The notes beneath the pieces were generated by a model that did not search any database, was not told the origin of the DNA, and worked only from the letters and a program-made list of their open reading frames with translations. Below, one piece after another: positions 50,985 to 59,164 of a DNA stretch of 64,000 nt (positions are counted from its first letter, which is position 1; each line of letters opens with the position of its first letter). The DNA comes from Bacteroidales bacterium (GTDB taxonomy: Bacteria > Bacteroidota > Bacteroidia > Bacteroidales > UBA932). Where the stretch lies: NCBI GenBank assembly GCA_017454335.1, contig JAFTDE010000056.1:62001-126000 (forward strand), read 5' to 3'. The translations under genes and the position numbers were made by a program.

Positions 50985-51610
50985 TATTTGACCAGGTATC
51001 CGACCGGGTTGTTCAGCAGCGGCAGCTGGGCCTCGCCCAGACCGAGGAGTTTCTGTATGCCGGCGGCATCCATCGTGGCGCGGGTGACCGTGGCCAGCCC
51101 GGCGGCGGCGCAGTAGATATTGATGTTCTCGCTGACGATACCGGCGTCGAAGGCGCCCAGCATGGCGGCACGGGCATTGTCACCGAACAGGCCGACATCC
51201 GCGACGATCACCAGGCTGAGGGGGGCAGCAGCCGCGAAATCCTGGTTGGCGGCGACCATTTTGCGGTAATCTCCGGAAACGCAATGTTTCAGCTGGTTGG
51301 TCTTCGGAAGGTACTCGCTGACACCCTCGGCGGTGAAGACGAAGAGGCGGATTTCCTGCTTGTTCTGGGCGGTCGGGGCGGTCAGGCGGCCGTCAGGCCG
51401 GCTGACACCGCCGGCAGCCCACAGCAGGTCGGAAAGGTCCTGCTGGCTGAGCATCTTCGGGCTGTATTCCCGGATGGACTTGCGCTCGGCGAGCGCCTGC
51501 ATCACTTTGAGGGTTTTATGCTTCATGTTGGGTTTGGGCAGGGCAGTGACCTGGGCGGAAGCGGCCGTTGCGAGCAGCGCCATGGCTGCGATGAGGATCC
51601 ATTTTTTCAT
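50984..51610 (-). CDS. Exported nitroreductase-family (SagB-type) protein
   Basis: The 208-residue protein has a signal peptide (MKKWILIAAMALLATAASAQ) and a nitroreductase fold of the SagB/ThcOx type. RKSIREYSPKMLSQQDLSDLLWAAGGVSRPDGRLTAPTAQNKQEIRLFVF gives the FMN-binding N-terminus. GAFDAGIVSENINIYCAAAGLATV is the central helix, and LGLGEAQLPLLNNPVGY the end. An FMN enzyme outside the inner membrane is unusual but such proteins are common in Bacteroidota. The substrate is unknown. Confidence 0.85.
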   Translation of the reverse strand: MKKWILIAAMALLATAASAQVTALPKPNMKHKTLKVMQALAERKSIREYSPKMLSQQDLSDLLWAAGGVSRPDGRLTAPTAQNKQEIRLFVFTAEGVSEYLPKTNQLKHCVSGDYRKMVAANQDFAAAAPLSLVIVADVGLFGDNARAAMLGAFDAGIVSENINIYCAAAGLATVTRATMDAAGIQKLLGLGEAQLPLLNNPVGYLVK

Positions 51611-51616
51611 ATCGAT

Positions 51617-52849
51617 TTATGTTTTAAAAATGTATTTCTTGCCGAAGATATTGGCAGCGATGATGATGCCCAGTACGATGGCGATCGTGACCTCGAAGGC
51701 CAGCAGCCCCGTCTGGAGCGAGGCGCGCATCTGTTCGGAAACGACGTAGTACGAGGTCCAGAACACCCCGGCGCCGGGGATCAGCGGGAAAATGCCGCAG
51801 ATCAGGAAAACCGTGCTGGGACAGCGCAGCATCCGGGCGGACCAGCGGGAGAGGAAGGCCACCAGGGTCGCCGCGACGAAGGTGCCGCCGACCACCGCCA
51901 GCGGCGTGTAGCGCACGGTCATCAGGTAAGCCAGCCAGCCGAGCATCCCGACGGCACCCGCCGGCAGGCAGAAGCGCCGCGGCACGCCGAACAGCACGGC
52001 GAAGGAGGCCGTACCGACCAGGGCGGCCGCCAGCTGGATCGGCAGCCGGGCCGTCACCGGATCGGTCAGGGTCCCCTTCAGCTGGATCATGCCGCCGGCG
52101 ATGAAACTGTGCGCGATGAAGGCGAGGCACACGCCGATCGCGATCGAAAGGAAGACCAGGACGGCATCCAGCAGACGCGTGATGCCGGCCAGGTAGTCTT
52201 CGTTGGCGATGTCGCGCAGCCCGTTGGTGAAGGCGACACCGGGAATCAGCGGGATCAGCGCCCCGACCATCATGTTGCCCAGGTGGGCACCGAAGCCCAG
52301 GCTGTGGAAGAGGATGCACGCCGCCGTGCCCAGCAGGCCCGAGAGGATGTTCCCGAGGGTCTTGGACATGTACGGGATGCAGACCAGCAGCAGGAAGAGA
52401 TAGACCAGCGTGCCCGCGACCAGCGAGGCGGCGCAGTCCAGGAAACTTCCCCCGAAGATGGCGCAGAAACCGCCGCTGCCCAGCGCCGCGCCAAGGACCT
52501 GCTCCCAGAGCGGCTTCGCGGGCATGTTCCGGATCTGATCCAGGCGTTCCCGCGCCTGGGGCAGGCTGTACCGGCCCGCCGAGATGTCGCGCGAGAGCTG
52601 GTTGATGGCGACGACCTTGTCCAGACGCGCTCCCTTGATGGGGATGAAATCCACGTTGGCGTATCCATGTCCGGTCGTGAAAATGCCGTTGCTGAGGACG
52701 AAAAAATGGTCCTTCTCCTCGCCGTAATGGGTCGTGATCCGCTCCATGGTCTCTTCCACGCGGGAAATCTCCGCCCCGTTTTCGAGGAGGACATGTCCCG
52801 CATCCGAGGCGAAGGACAGGATCTCAGCCGATTGTTCCGCCGTGTTCAT
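51617..52849 (-). CDS. ThrE-family threonine/serine exporter
   Basis: The 410-residue membrane protein joins the two ThrE parts. Residues ~1-250 (DUF1212/YjjP-like) start with a cytosolic region containing GHVLLENGAEISRVEETMERI and then five helices. Residues ~260-410 (DUF3815/YjjB-like) include five more helices with FGVPRRFCLPAGAVGMLGWLAYL and STVFLICGIFPLIPGAGVFWTSYYV. YjjP and YjjB in E. coli export succinate together. With the Dcu carrier 4 nt upstream a dicarboxylate role is possible, although amino-acid export is the usual call. Confidence 0.85.
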   Translation of the reverse strand: MNTAEQSAEILSFASDAGHVLLENGAEISRVEETMERITTHYGEEKDHFFVLSNGIFTTGHGYANVDFIPIKGARLDKVVAINQLSRDISAGRYSLPQARERLDQIRNMPAKPLWEQVLGAALGSGGFCAIFGGSFLDCAASLVAGTLVYLFLLLVCIPYMSKTLGNILSGLLGTAACILFHSLGFGAHLGNMMVGALIPLIPGVAFTNGLRDIANEDYLAGITRLLDAVLVFLSIAIGVCLAFIAHSFIAGGMIQLKGTLTDPVTARLPIQLAAALVGTASFAVLFGVPRRFCLPAGAVGMLGWLAYLMTVRYTPLAVVGGTFVAATLVAFLSRWSARMLRCPSTVFLICGIFPLIPGAGVFWTSYYVVSEQMRASLQTGLLAFEVTIAIVLGIIIAANIFGKKYIFKT

Positions 52850-52853
52850 GGTT

Positions 52854-54230
52854 TCAATGCAGGAACTGCAGGAAATAATTGTGCAGCACGACGTTCGAGA
52901 GGATGTATCCGACTACCGTGGACACCGACACGCTGATCAGTCCGGGCATCATGAAAGAGTGGTTCAGCAGGTACTTGCCGATGACGGTCGTACCGGAGCG
53001 GTCGAAGTTGACCGTCGCGATGTCCGAGGGATAGTTCGGGATGAAGAAGTATCCGTACACGCTGGGCAGCACGCCCAGCAGCACCGGACCGGCGATGCCC
53101 AGTTCATAGGCCAGCGGCAGCATCGCGACGACCACCGCCCCCTGCGAATTGATCAGCACCGAGACCAGGAAGAACACGAAGGCGATCGACCAGGGATAAT
53201 TCGAGACGAGATCCGCCAGCATCAGCTTCATCTGGTCCATGTAGTTTCCGAAATAGGTATCGGCCAGCCAGGCGATGCCGTAGATGGCCACGACGGCCAC
53301 CATGCCGGACTGCCAGACGGCTCCGCCGACCGCCTTCTTGGGCTGGGCCTTGCAGAACATGATGTTGCAGGCGGCCGCGGTCAGCATGATGATCTGGATG
53401 ATGATGTTCATTTTCGGCAGGCTGATCGCTTCGGCGATGGTCCGGCCGTCGGAGACATGGAACATCTGGCAGAAGGCAAAGAGGACGATGACCAGCAGGG
53501 CGCTGAGGAAGATGAACACCGAAGCCTTCGCCTCGCGGCTGATTTCCTTGTCCAGGGTGGTGGCGCTGTTGCCGTACATGTACTGGTACATCTCGGGGTC
53601 GCTCTTCCGCCTGAGGACTTCGGGATCCGTGTCCAGGTCCTTGCCGCGTTTGAAAGAGGCCAGCGCAGCGCACATCAGGCCGCAGAGGCAGGCCGGGATG
53701 GTGACCATCAGCACCTGCGGGATCGAAACCATGAATCCGTTGGCGTTGGAGATTGTCACGAAGGCGACGACCGCCGCCGCGATCGGCGAACAGGTGATGC
53801 CCACCTGCGAGGCGATGGAAGCCACGCCGCAGGGTCGTTCGGGCCGGATGTTCTTCTTCAGCGAGATGTCGCAGATGATCGGCATGATCGTATACACCAC
53901 GTGGCCCGTCCCGACCAGCACGGTCAGGAAGAAGGTCACCAGCGGTCCCAGGAAGGTGATGTGTTCGGGGTGTTTGCGCAGCATCCTTTCCGCCACCTGG
54001 ATCATCCAGTCCATGCCCCCGGACGCCTGGAGCGTACCGGCGCAGGTGACGGCCGCGATGATGATGTAGATCACGTCCGTCGGGGGCGTTCCGGGCTTGA
54101 GCCCGAAGCCGAAGACAAGAATGGCCAGTCCGATTCCGGAGATGGCACCAAGCGCGAGACTGCCGTAGCGCGAGCCGACGTACAGGGCGGCCAGCACGAT
54201 GAGCAGCTGGATGATCATGGCAAAGGTCAT
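52854..54230 (-). CDS. dcuB: Anaerobic C4-dicarboxylate carrier (DcuA/DcuB-like)
   Basis: Dcu carriers exchange fumarate, malate, aspartate and succinate across the inner membrane under anaerobic conditions. The 458-residue protein has 11-12 hydrophobic segments and family motifs: GSRYGSLALGAISGIGLAILVFGFGLKPGTPP, then QVAERMLRKHPEHITFLGPLVTFFLTVLVGTGHVVYTIMPII. PNYPSDIATVNFDRSGTTVIGKYLLNHSFMMPGLI is at the end. It pairs with the fumarase at 22944 for succinate fermentation. The A/B distinction is not certain. Confidence 0.9.
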   Translation of the reverse strand: MTFAMIIQLLIVLAALYVGSRYGSLALGAISGIGLAILVFGFGLKPGTPPTDVIYIIIAAVTCAGTLQASGGMDWMIQVAERMLRKHPEHITFLGPLVTFFLTVLVGTGHVVYTIMPIICDISLKKNIRPERPCGVASIASQVGITCSPIAAAVVAFVTISNANGFMVSIPQVLMVTIPACLCGLMCAALASFKRGKDLDTDPEVLRRKSDPEMYQYMYGNSATTLDKEISREAKASVFIFLSALLVIVLFAFCQMFHVSDGRTIAEAISLPKMNIIIQIIMLTAAACNIMFCKAQPKKAVGGAVWQSGMVAVVAIYGIAWLADTYFGNYMDQMKLMLADLVSNYPWSIAFVFFLVSVLINSQGAVVVAMLPLAYELGIAGPVLLGVLPSVYGYFFIPNYPSDIATVNFDRSGTTVIGKYLLNHSFMMPGLISVSVSTVVGYILSNVVLHNYFLQFLH

Positions 54231-54245
54231 AGCTTTCGTTATTAG

Positions 54246-54258
54246 TTAGGACTCCTAA
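54246..54258. promoter_or_regulatory. Short inverted repeat between dcu and GH106 genes
   Basis: TTAGGA-C-TCCTAA is a perfect 6-bp inverted repeat with one central base, 16 nt upstream of the dcu start in the 83-bp divergent gap. It could be an operator; no known family's site is recognised. No exact TAnnTTTG is seen here for either gene (TATATTCG lies at 54287-54294). Confidence 0.35.
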
Positions 54259-54313
54259 TTTACGAAGAAATCGCGATACTTTCGTATATTCGCAGACAGC
54301 AAATACAAAAGAA

Positions 54314-57295
54314 ATGCATCTGTCCCACATCCTGACCCTGCTCGTAACGCTCGTCCTGCCGCCCGCACAAGCCCGGGCGGACGGCATCCAGAACGCCCTG
54401 GAACGTTTCCGCCAGCCCGATGATGCCGCCCGGACCAAGGTCTGGTGGTTCCATGGCGAGACCGAGACCACCCGCGAAGGCATCACGGCCGACCTCGAAG
54501 CCTACAAGGCCGCCGGAATCGGCGGGGTCGTGTACTACGACCAGGTCCACGGCAGCGCGGAGAACGCGCTGGACGCCCTCAGCCAGCCCTGGTGGGAGAT
54601 GCTGAAATTCGCCGCTGCCGAAGCCCGGCGCATCGGGCTGAGCTTCGAGATCAACCTCTCCAACGGCTATGTGGCGGGCGGTCCCTGGATCAGCAAGGAA
54701 TACAGCATGCAGCGTCTGGTGTCAGCGGACACCCTGGTCCGGGGCGGCAGGCATCTCGATACGCCACTGCCCCGCCCCTCGTCCGACGACTGGTCCGCCG
54801 AGGTCGCGGTCCTGGCCTTCCCGGTGGACGCCGCCTGGCGGAGCGTACCCATGGACGGGCAGCTGGACTTCGACGCCCCTTTCAACGCCTGCAGCATCAC
54901 CTACACCGCACCCAAGGGGCCCAAGGCCCGCAGCAGTGCGATGAATTACCCGGACGGACCGGCCGAACGCTTCTACGGCATGATGTACGTCTGGCCGGAC
55001 GCGGCCGGCATCCTGGAATACTCGCAGGACGGGATCCTGTGGCGGCAGGCGGCTGAACTGCCTTCCCCGGACGGGGCCCCCGGACTGGCCCAGCGCACCG
55101 TCGCCTTCCCCCCGGTCAGCGCCCGCCACTGGCGCATCCGCACCGACAAGGCGCTGCGCGACGTGACGCTCTCCTCCCGGCCGCACACCGGCCTCTGGGA
55201 GGTCAAGGCCGCCCTGTTCTCCGACTTCACCGACATCGGTCCGACCCCGGACTACCCCGCCGGCGTCATCGATCCGGCCTCGGTCCTGGACCTCAGCGGG
55301 CAAATGGATAACGACGGAATCCTGCACTGGGACGCCCCGGAGGGCGACTGGTTCATCCTGCGTTTCGCCCGGGAATCCACCCGGGGCGCCACCAAGCACG
55401 GCCGTCCCAATCTCAAGGGCCTGGAATGCGACAAGATGTCGCGCGAGGCGGTCCGCCTGCACTGGGACCACTATGCCGCACGCATCCTGGACACGCTGCG
55501 CACGGCCGGGCTGCTGCCGCAGGGCGTGACCATGGACAGCCACGAGGCCGGTCCGCAGAACTGGACCGCCGGTTTCGAGACGGTCTTTGCCGAGCGGAAC
55601 GGATATGACATCCGTCCCTGGCTGCCCGCCATGGCGGGATACATCGTCCAGAGCCCCGCCGCCACCGAACAATTCCTGCTGACCCTGCGCCAGACCATCA
55701 GCGAAACCATTGCAGACCGGTATTACGGCGAACTGGACCGGCTGTGCCGCGAAGCGGGCGTCGCGTTCACCGCCCAGGCGGCCGGGAACGGGCTGAGCCT
55801 GGTCGCGGACAACATCCAGGTCAAGGGCCGCCCGGGCAAGCCCCAGGGCGAATTCTGGGCCCGCGACGTACACGGCAGCTATGACATCGTCGAGTGCGCC
55901 TCCGCCGCCCACATCTACGGACGTCCGATCGCGTCGGCCGAGGCGTTCACCGATGCCAGCTACGCCCATTCACCGGCCACGCTCAAGGCCCTGGCCGATT
56001 TCGCCTTCGCCAGCCAGATCAACGAATTCGTCGTCTGCGCCTCCGCCTACCAGCCCCGCACGGACATCGTCCCGGGAAACGTGGCCGCCGGACGGCAGTA
56101 CTGCCTGAACCGCAACAACCCCATCTGGCCCTACTCCAGGCCCTTCTGGGACTACCAGGCCCGCTGTGCGAGCATGCTGCGCGAAGGGAAACCCGTCGTG
56201 GACATCCTGGTGTACCTGGGCGACAATCCGCCCGTCAAGACCCTCGCCTACCGCCTGCCGGTCATCCCGGCGGGATACAACTTCGACGTCAGCTCCGCGG
56301 ACGCCCTGCGCGGCGCCCGGGTCCGGGACGGGGAACTGGTGCTGGCCAGCGGCATGCGCTACCGGATGTTCGTCGTCCAGCGCGGCGTGACACTCAGTAT
56401 GGAACAGCAGGCGCGACTGGCCGCCTGGCAGGCCCAGGGCCTGCCCGTTTTCCGCGCCCGGGACGTTTATGAGACGCTTTCCATTCCGTTCGAACCGGAC
56501 CTGAGCATCCAAAGCGCGGGCCTGCTGACGGACTGCGTCCGCTTCTGCCACCGGCGCCTGGAGGATGCAGATGTCTATTTCCTGTACAATCACAGCCCCC
56601 GCCGCACCGAGCAGCCGCTCACGCTGCGCAGTCCCTACCGGAACACCTACCTGCTGGATCCGCTGGACGGCAGCTGCCGCAAACTTGCCGCCGGCAACCG
56701 GGTCGTGCTGGAACTGGATCCGGACGAATCCGCCTTCCTGGTCGCGACGGATGCGGAACTCGCCGAGACGCCCCGGCGGGACAGCGCCGGCGGGAACGGG
56801 AAGAACCTGTTGCCGCAGACGGGATGGACCGTGCGTTTCAACCCGGCCATGGGCGGACCGCAGGAGGCCCTGCAGATGGACCTGGGCGGGGACTGGACGG
56901 AAAGCGAAGACCCGCGGATCCGCTTCTATTCGGGCACCGCGGTCTATGAGAAGGAATTCCGACTGGACAGCGGGTCGCTGCGGCGCCTGCGCCGCGGAGC
57001 GGCAGCCCGGCTGCACCTGGACGGAGCGCAGTGGATGGTGCGTGTGACGGTGAACGGCCGCGAGGCCGGCACAGTCTGGTGCGCGCCCTGGTACCTGGAA
57101 ATCGGGGACCTGCTGCGAGCGGGGCGGAATACCATCCGCCTGGAAGTGACCAATTCGCTGTACAACCGGATGATCGGGGACGCTCCCCTGCCGGAAGAGC
57201 AGCGGTTCACGCACGCCTCGCACCAACTGGTCACGGAGGAAACCCCGCTGGTCCCGTCCGGACTGACCCGGGGCGCAAGCCTGGTGATCGACTAG
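54314..57295 (+). CDS. GH106-like alpha-L-rhamnosidase, exported
   Basis: GH106 enzymes remove rhamnose from pectins and other glycans by inversion. The 993-residue protein has a signal peptide (residues ~1-22, ending ARADG). The (beta/alpha)8 catalytic core carries family features TKVWWFHGETETTREGITADLEAYKAAGIGGVVYYDQ, NLSNGYVAGGPWISKEYSMQRLV and GVTMDSHEAGPQNWTAGFE. A C-terminal beta-sandwich ends the protein (VRVTVNGREAGTVWCAPWYLEIGDLLRAGRN). The D/E in SHEAGPQNW is the likely general acid by family analogy. It ends in CTAG, shared with the transposase stop. Confidence 0.85.
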   Translation: MHLSHILTLLVTLVLPPAQARADGIQNALERFRQPDDAARTKVWWFHGETETTREGITADLEAYKAAGIGGVVYYDQVHGSAENALDALSQPWWEMLKFAAAEARRIGLSFEINLSNGYVAGGPWISKEYSMQRLVSADTLVRGGRHLDTPLPRPSSDDWSAEVAVLAFPVDAAWRSVPMDGQLDFDAPFNACSITYTAPKGPKARSSAMNYPDGPAERFYGMMYVWPDAAGILEYSQDGILWRQAAELPSPDGAPGLAQRTVAFPPVSARHWRIRTDKALRDVTLSSRPHTGLWEVKAALFSDFTDIGPTPDYPAGVIDPASVLDLSGQMDNDGILHWDAPEGDWFILRFARESTRGATKHGRPNLKGLECDKMSREAVRLHWDHYAARILDTLRTAGLLPQGVTMDSHEAGPQNWTAGFETVFAERNGYDIRPWLPAMAGYIVQSPAATEQFLLTLRQTISETIADRYYGELDRLCREAGVAFTAQAAGNGLSLVADNIQVKGRPGKPQGEFWARDVHGSYDIVECASAAHIYGRPIASAEAFTDASYAHSPATLKALADFAFASQINEFVVCASAYQPRTDIVPGNVAAGRQYCLNRNNPIWPYSRPFWDYQARCASMLREGKPVVDILVYLGDNPPVKTLAYRLPVIPAGYNFDVSSADALRGARVRDGELVLASGMRYRMFVVQRGVTLSMEQQARLAAWQAQGLPVFRARDVYETLSIPFEPDLSIQSAGLLTDCVRFCHRRLEDADVYFLYNHSPRRTEQPLTLRSPYRNTYLLDPLDGSCRKLAAGNRVVLELDPDESAFLVATDAELAETPRRDSAGGNGKNLLPQTGWTVRFNPAMGGPQEALQMDLGGDWTESEDPRIRFYSGTAVYEKEFRLDSGSLRRLRRGAAARLHLDGAQWMVRVTVNGREAGTVWCAPWYLEIGDLLRAGRNTIRLEVTNSLYNRMIGDAPLPEEQRFTHASHQLVTEETPLVPSGLTRGASLVID

Positions 57296-58968
57296 GGTTT
57301 CACCAGCCCGAATGCCTGGCAGACGGCCAGCTGGTCCTGGCTCATGGGACCGGGGATGCAGTTCCCCTCCGCATCCGGCATGCAGCCCACCCGGTGCATC
57401 TCGTCCGTCATGGCCTGGACGTCCCGGAACATTCGCCGGATGACGGGATCGCGGTGCCCCTCCCGAAGGCGGGTATCGATCAACAGCATCAGGAACTGGA
57501 TCAGCGCAAGTCCCGCCGCCGCTTCTTCAGGGCCGCCGCCGCACAGCGGCAGGTCGATCAAAGGGCGAAAGCGCCGGAAGAACTTCTCCTGATCATACTT
57601 CATGCTGTACATATCCGCCGCCCCAACCGCTCCGATATCCAGGGCGGAAGTCACGTTGGCATAGTAGCCAGCCGCGGTCCGCAGCCGGGCGATGGCCTGC
57701 CCGGACGGAGCGAAAGAACGGATTTCCTGGCCCGAAGCATCCAGTTCCAGATCATAGAGATAATAATTGCGCCTGGCAGAGCGTTTGTCGTCCATCAGCA
57801 AGGCATAGCGCCGGATTTCCTCAAGGTCACGGCCCTGCGCCGCGATTTCCGCATCGATCTGGGCCAGTTCGGCCGCACGCCTGTCGGGATTGAAAAACAG
57901 ATTCAGCCGGCATCCGTCCAGCCATCCGTCCAGCAGGTACTGGCGGAAAAAACGGGCATTCCGCCCGTCCGCCTCCATGTCGACGGGCTTGTCTCCCAGG
58001 AACTGCAGGTCCTGGATCCGCTTTTCGACAAGGGACTGCTTGGCATCCACGCACATCACCATGGGCACCCGGGCGGCAATGTAGCGGCCCAGGCTGCGCA
58101 GTGTGTCATAGCCCCGGTCCGTTACGAGAACAGGAGATGAAAACCCGGCCCGGGACAGTTCCGAACGCAGGATGCCGATGCCGCGTGAATCTTCAACGGC
58201 ACAGGGGAATGAACGGAAATACACCGGCAAGCGGCTGCACATGCAGTAAACGGCGGCATCGAACTGCATCTGCACATGGAAGCGCTCGAGCTTCTGGCCC
58301 CATTTCCGGTCCGCAGTAAAACCGCCGGCCGAACCGCGCGAAACCGAATCGACGGCACAGAAATCGGAACAGTGGATGCGTCGGCGCCGCAGGGCCATGA
58401 AGCGGGCCAGTTGGTCCGATGTGACGGACTGGATGCAGGCATCCACATCCCGTTCCGTCTGCAGCGCGCGGGAAGGAATCCTGCTGAGCTGGCTCCAGGG
58501 CAGGAAACGGCGGAAATTCGTGCCCGTCAGCAACGGGAAATACACCAGGCTCAAGAGGCCGTCCACCTGCGCCGTATCTCCGTTGAAGGCCCGTTCCAGG
58601 TCCTCGCGGATCCCGAGTTTCTCCGCAATCCGCTCCAGCAGCCAGACGGCGCCGTACGACTTGCCCGCATCGGAAAGATCATAGGGGGTGCCGGCACGGT
58701 GCGGCTCAGCCACGGACACGGACTGCAGGGCGGACAGGTCCCAGCCGACCGGAAAGATCAGGCGGGAACGCTCTTCCTCCGCAGCCTGGAAATATTGTTT
58801 GCCGGGGATGAATTTCCGGTCCGCCGTCAGCGTCCCCCAGTGCAGGACACGATACCTGCGACGCCCGTCGGCGTCCAGGGTATAGGGATGCGTTGCTGCA
58901 TAGGAATATTTTCCCAGCCGGTGTTCGGACACGCGGTAAACGCTGTCTTCGTGGGTTTTCCGTGCCAT
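57292..58968 (-). CDS. IS4/IS1634-like DDE transposase gene
   Basis: The 558-residue protein resembles large IS4-superfamily transposases. The start of the catalytic domain has FCAVDSVSRGSAG (first Asp) and SSPVLVTDRGYDTLRSL (second Asp in the TDRGY motif). The YSMKYDQEKFFRRFRPL segment near residue 465 has the Y-x2-E-type spacing seen around the third acidic residue. The start at 58968 is chosen because TATCTTTG at 58973-58980 would place a promoter between it and an upstream ATG at 58986. The stop shares CTAG with GH106. I see no terminal inverted repeats or target-site duplication, so it may be immobile or domesticated. Confidence 0.8.
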   Translation of the reverse strand: MARKTHEDSVYRVSEHRLGKYSYAATHPYTLDADGRRRYRVLHWGTLTADRKFIPGKQYFQAAEEERSRLIFPVGWDLSALQSVSVAEPHRAGTPYDLSDAGKSYGAVWLLERIAEKLGIREDLERAFNGDTAQVDGLLSLVYFPLLTGTNFRRFLPWSQLSRIPSRALQTERDVDACIQSVTSDQLARFMALRRRRIHCSDFCAVDSVSRGSAGGFTADRKWGQKLERFHVQMQFDAAVYCMCSRLPVYFRSFPCAVEDSRGIGILRSELSRAGFSSPVLVTDRGYDTLRSLGRYIAARVPMVMCVDAKQSLVEKRIQDLQFLGDKPVDMEADGRNARFFRQYLLDGWLDGCRLNLFFNPDRRAAELAQIDAEIAAQGRDLEEIRRYALLMDDKRSARRNYYLYDLELDASGQEIRSFAPSGQAIARLRTAAGYYANVTSALDIGAVGAADMYSMKYDQEKFFRRFRPLIDLPLCGGGPEEAAAGLALIQFLMLLIDTRLREGHRDPVIRRMFRDVQAMTDEMHRVGCMPDAEGNCIPGPMSQDQLAVCQAFGLVKP

Positions 58969-58972
58969 ATGG

Positions 58973-58980
58973 CAAAGATA
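58973..58980 (-). promoter_or_regulatory. -7 element of the transposase gene
   Basis: TATCTTTG on the minus strand lies 4 nt before the ATG at 58968, so a transcript from it would be leaderless or nearly so. No TTTG at -33. Confidence 0.4.
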
Positions 58981-59128
58981 GGACAATCGGCGAATAAATT
59001 ATATATTTTCTGTTTTTTAATTACAAAAAAATATCGGACGAATCGCCAGTCGACTAATATACAGCATATTTTGCATTTATTATTTATATATAAATTCGCA
59101 TGATGTTTTTTCTCGCGCGCACATGGAC

Positions 59129-59136
59129 TATTTTTG
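59129..59136 (+). promoter_or_regulatory. -7 element of the TonB receptor gene
   Basis: TATTTTTG fits TAnnTTTG, 28 nt before the ATG. The -33 region has TTTT rather than TTTG. The AT-rich 195-bp gap to the transposase gene holds no other recognisable feature. Confidence 0.5.
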
Positions 59137-59164
59137 AAATCGTAATTTGAATTCAACCATTGCA

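Noticed and set aside
57270-59060. Complete insertion sequence
   Set aside because: A transposase gene is present, but no terminal inverted repeats or target duplication could be found by eye, so only the gene is annotated.
58987-59164. Possible cobalamin riboswitch before the BtuB-like receptor
   Set aside because: No B12-box-like sequence or GC-rich multi-stem leader is present; the gap is AT-rich and under 180 nt.
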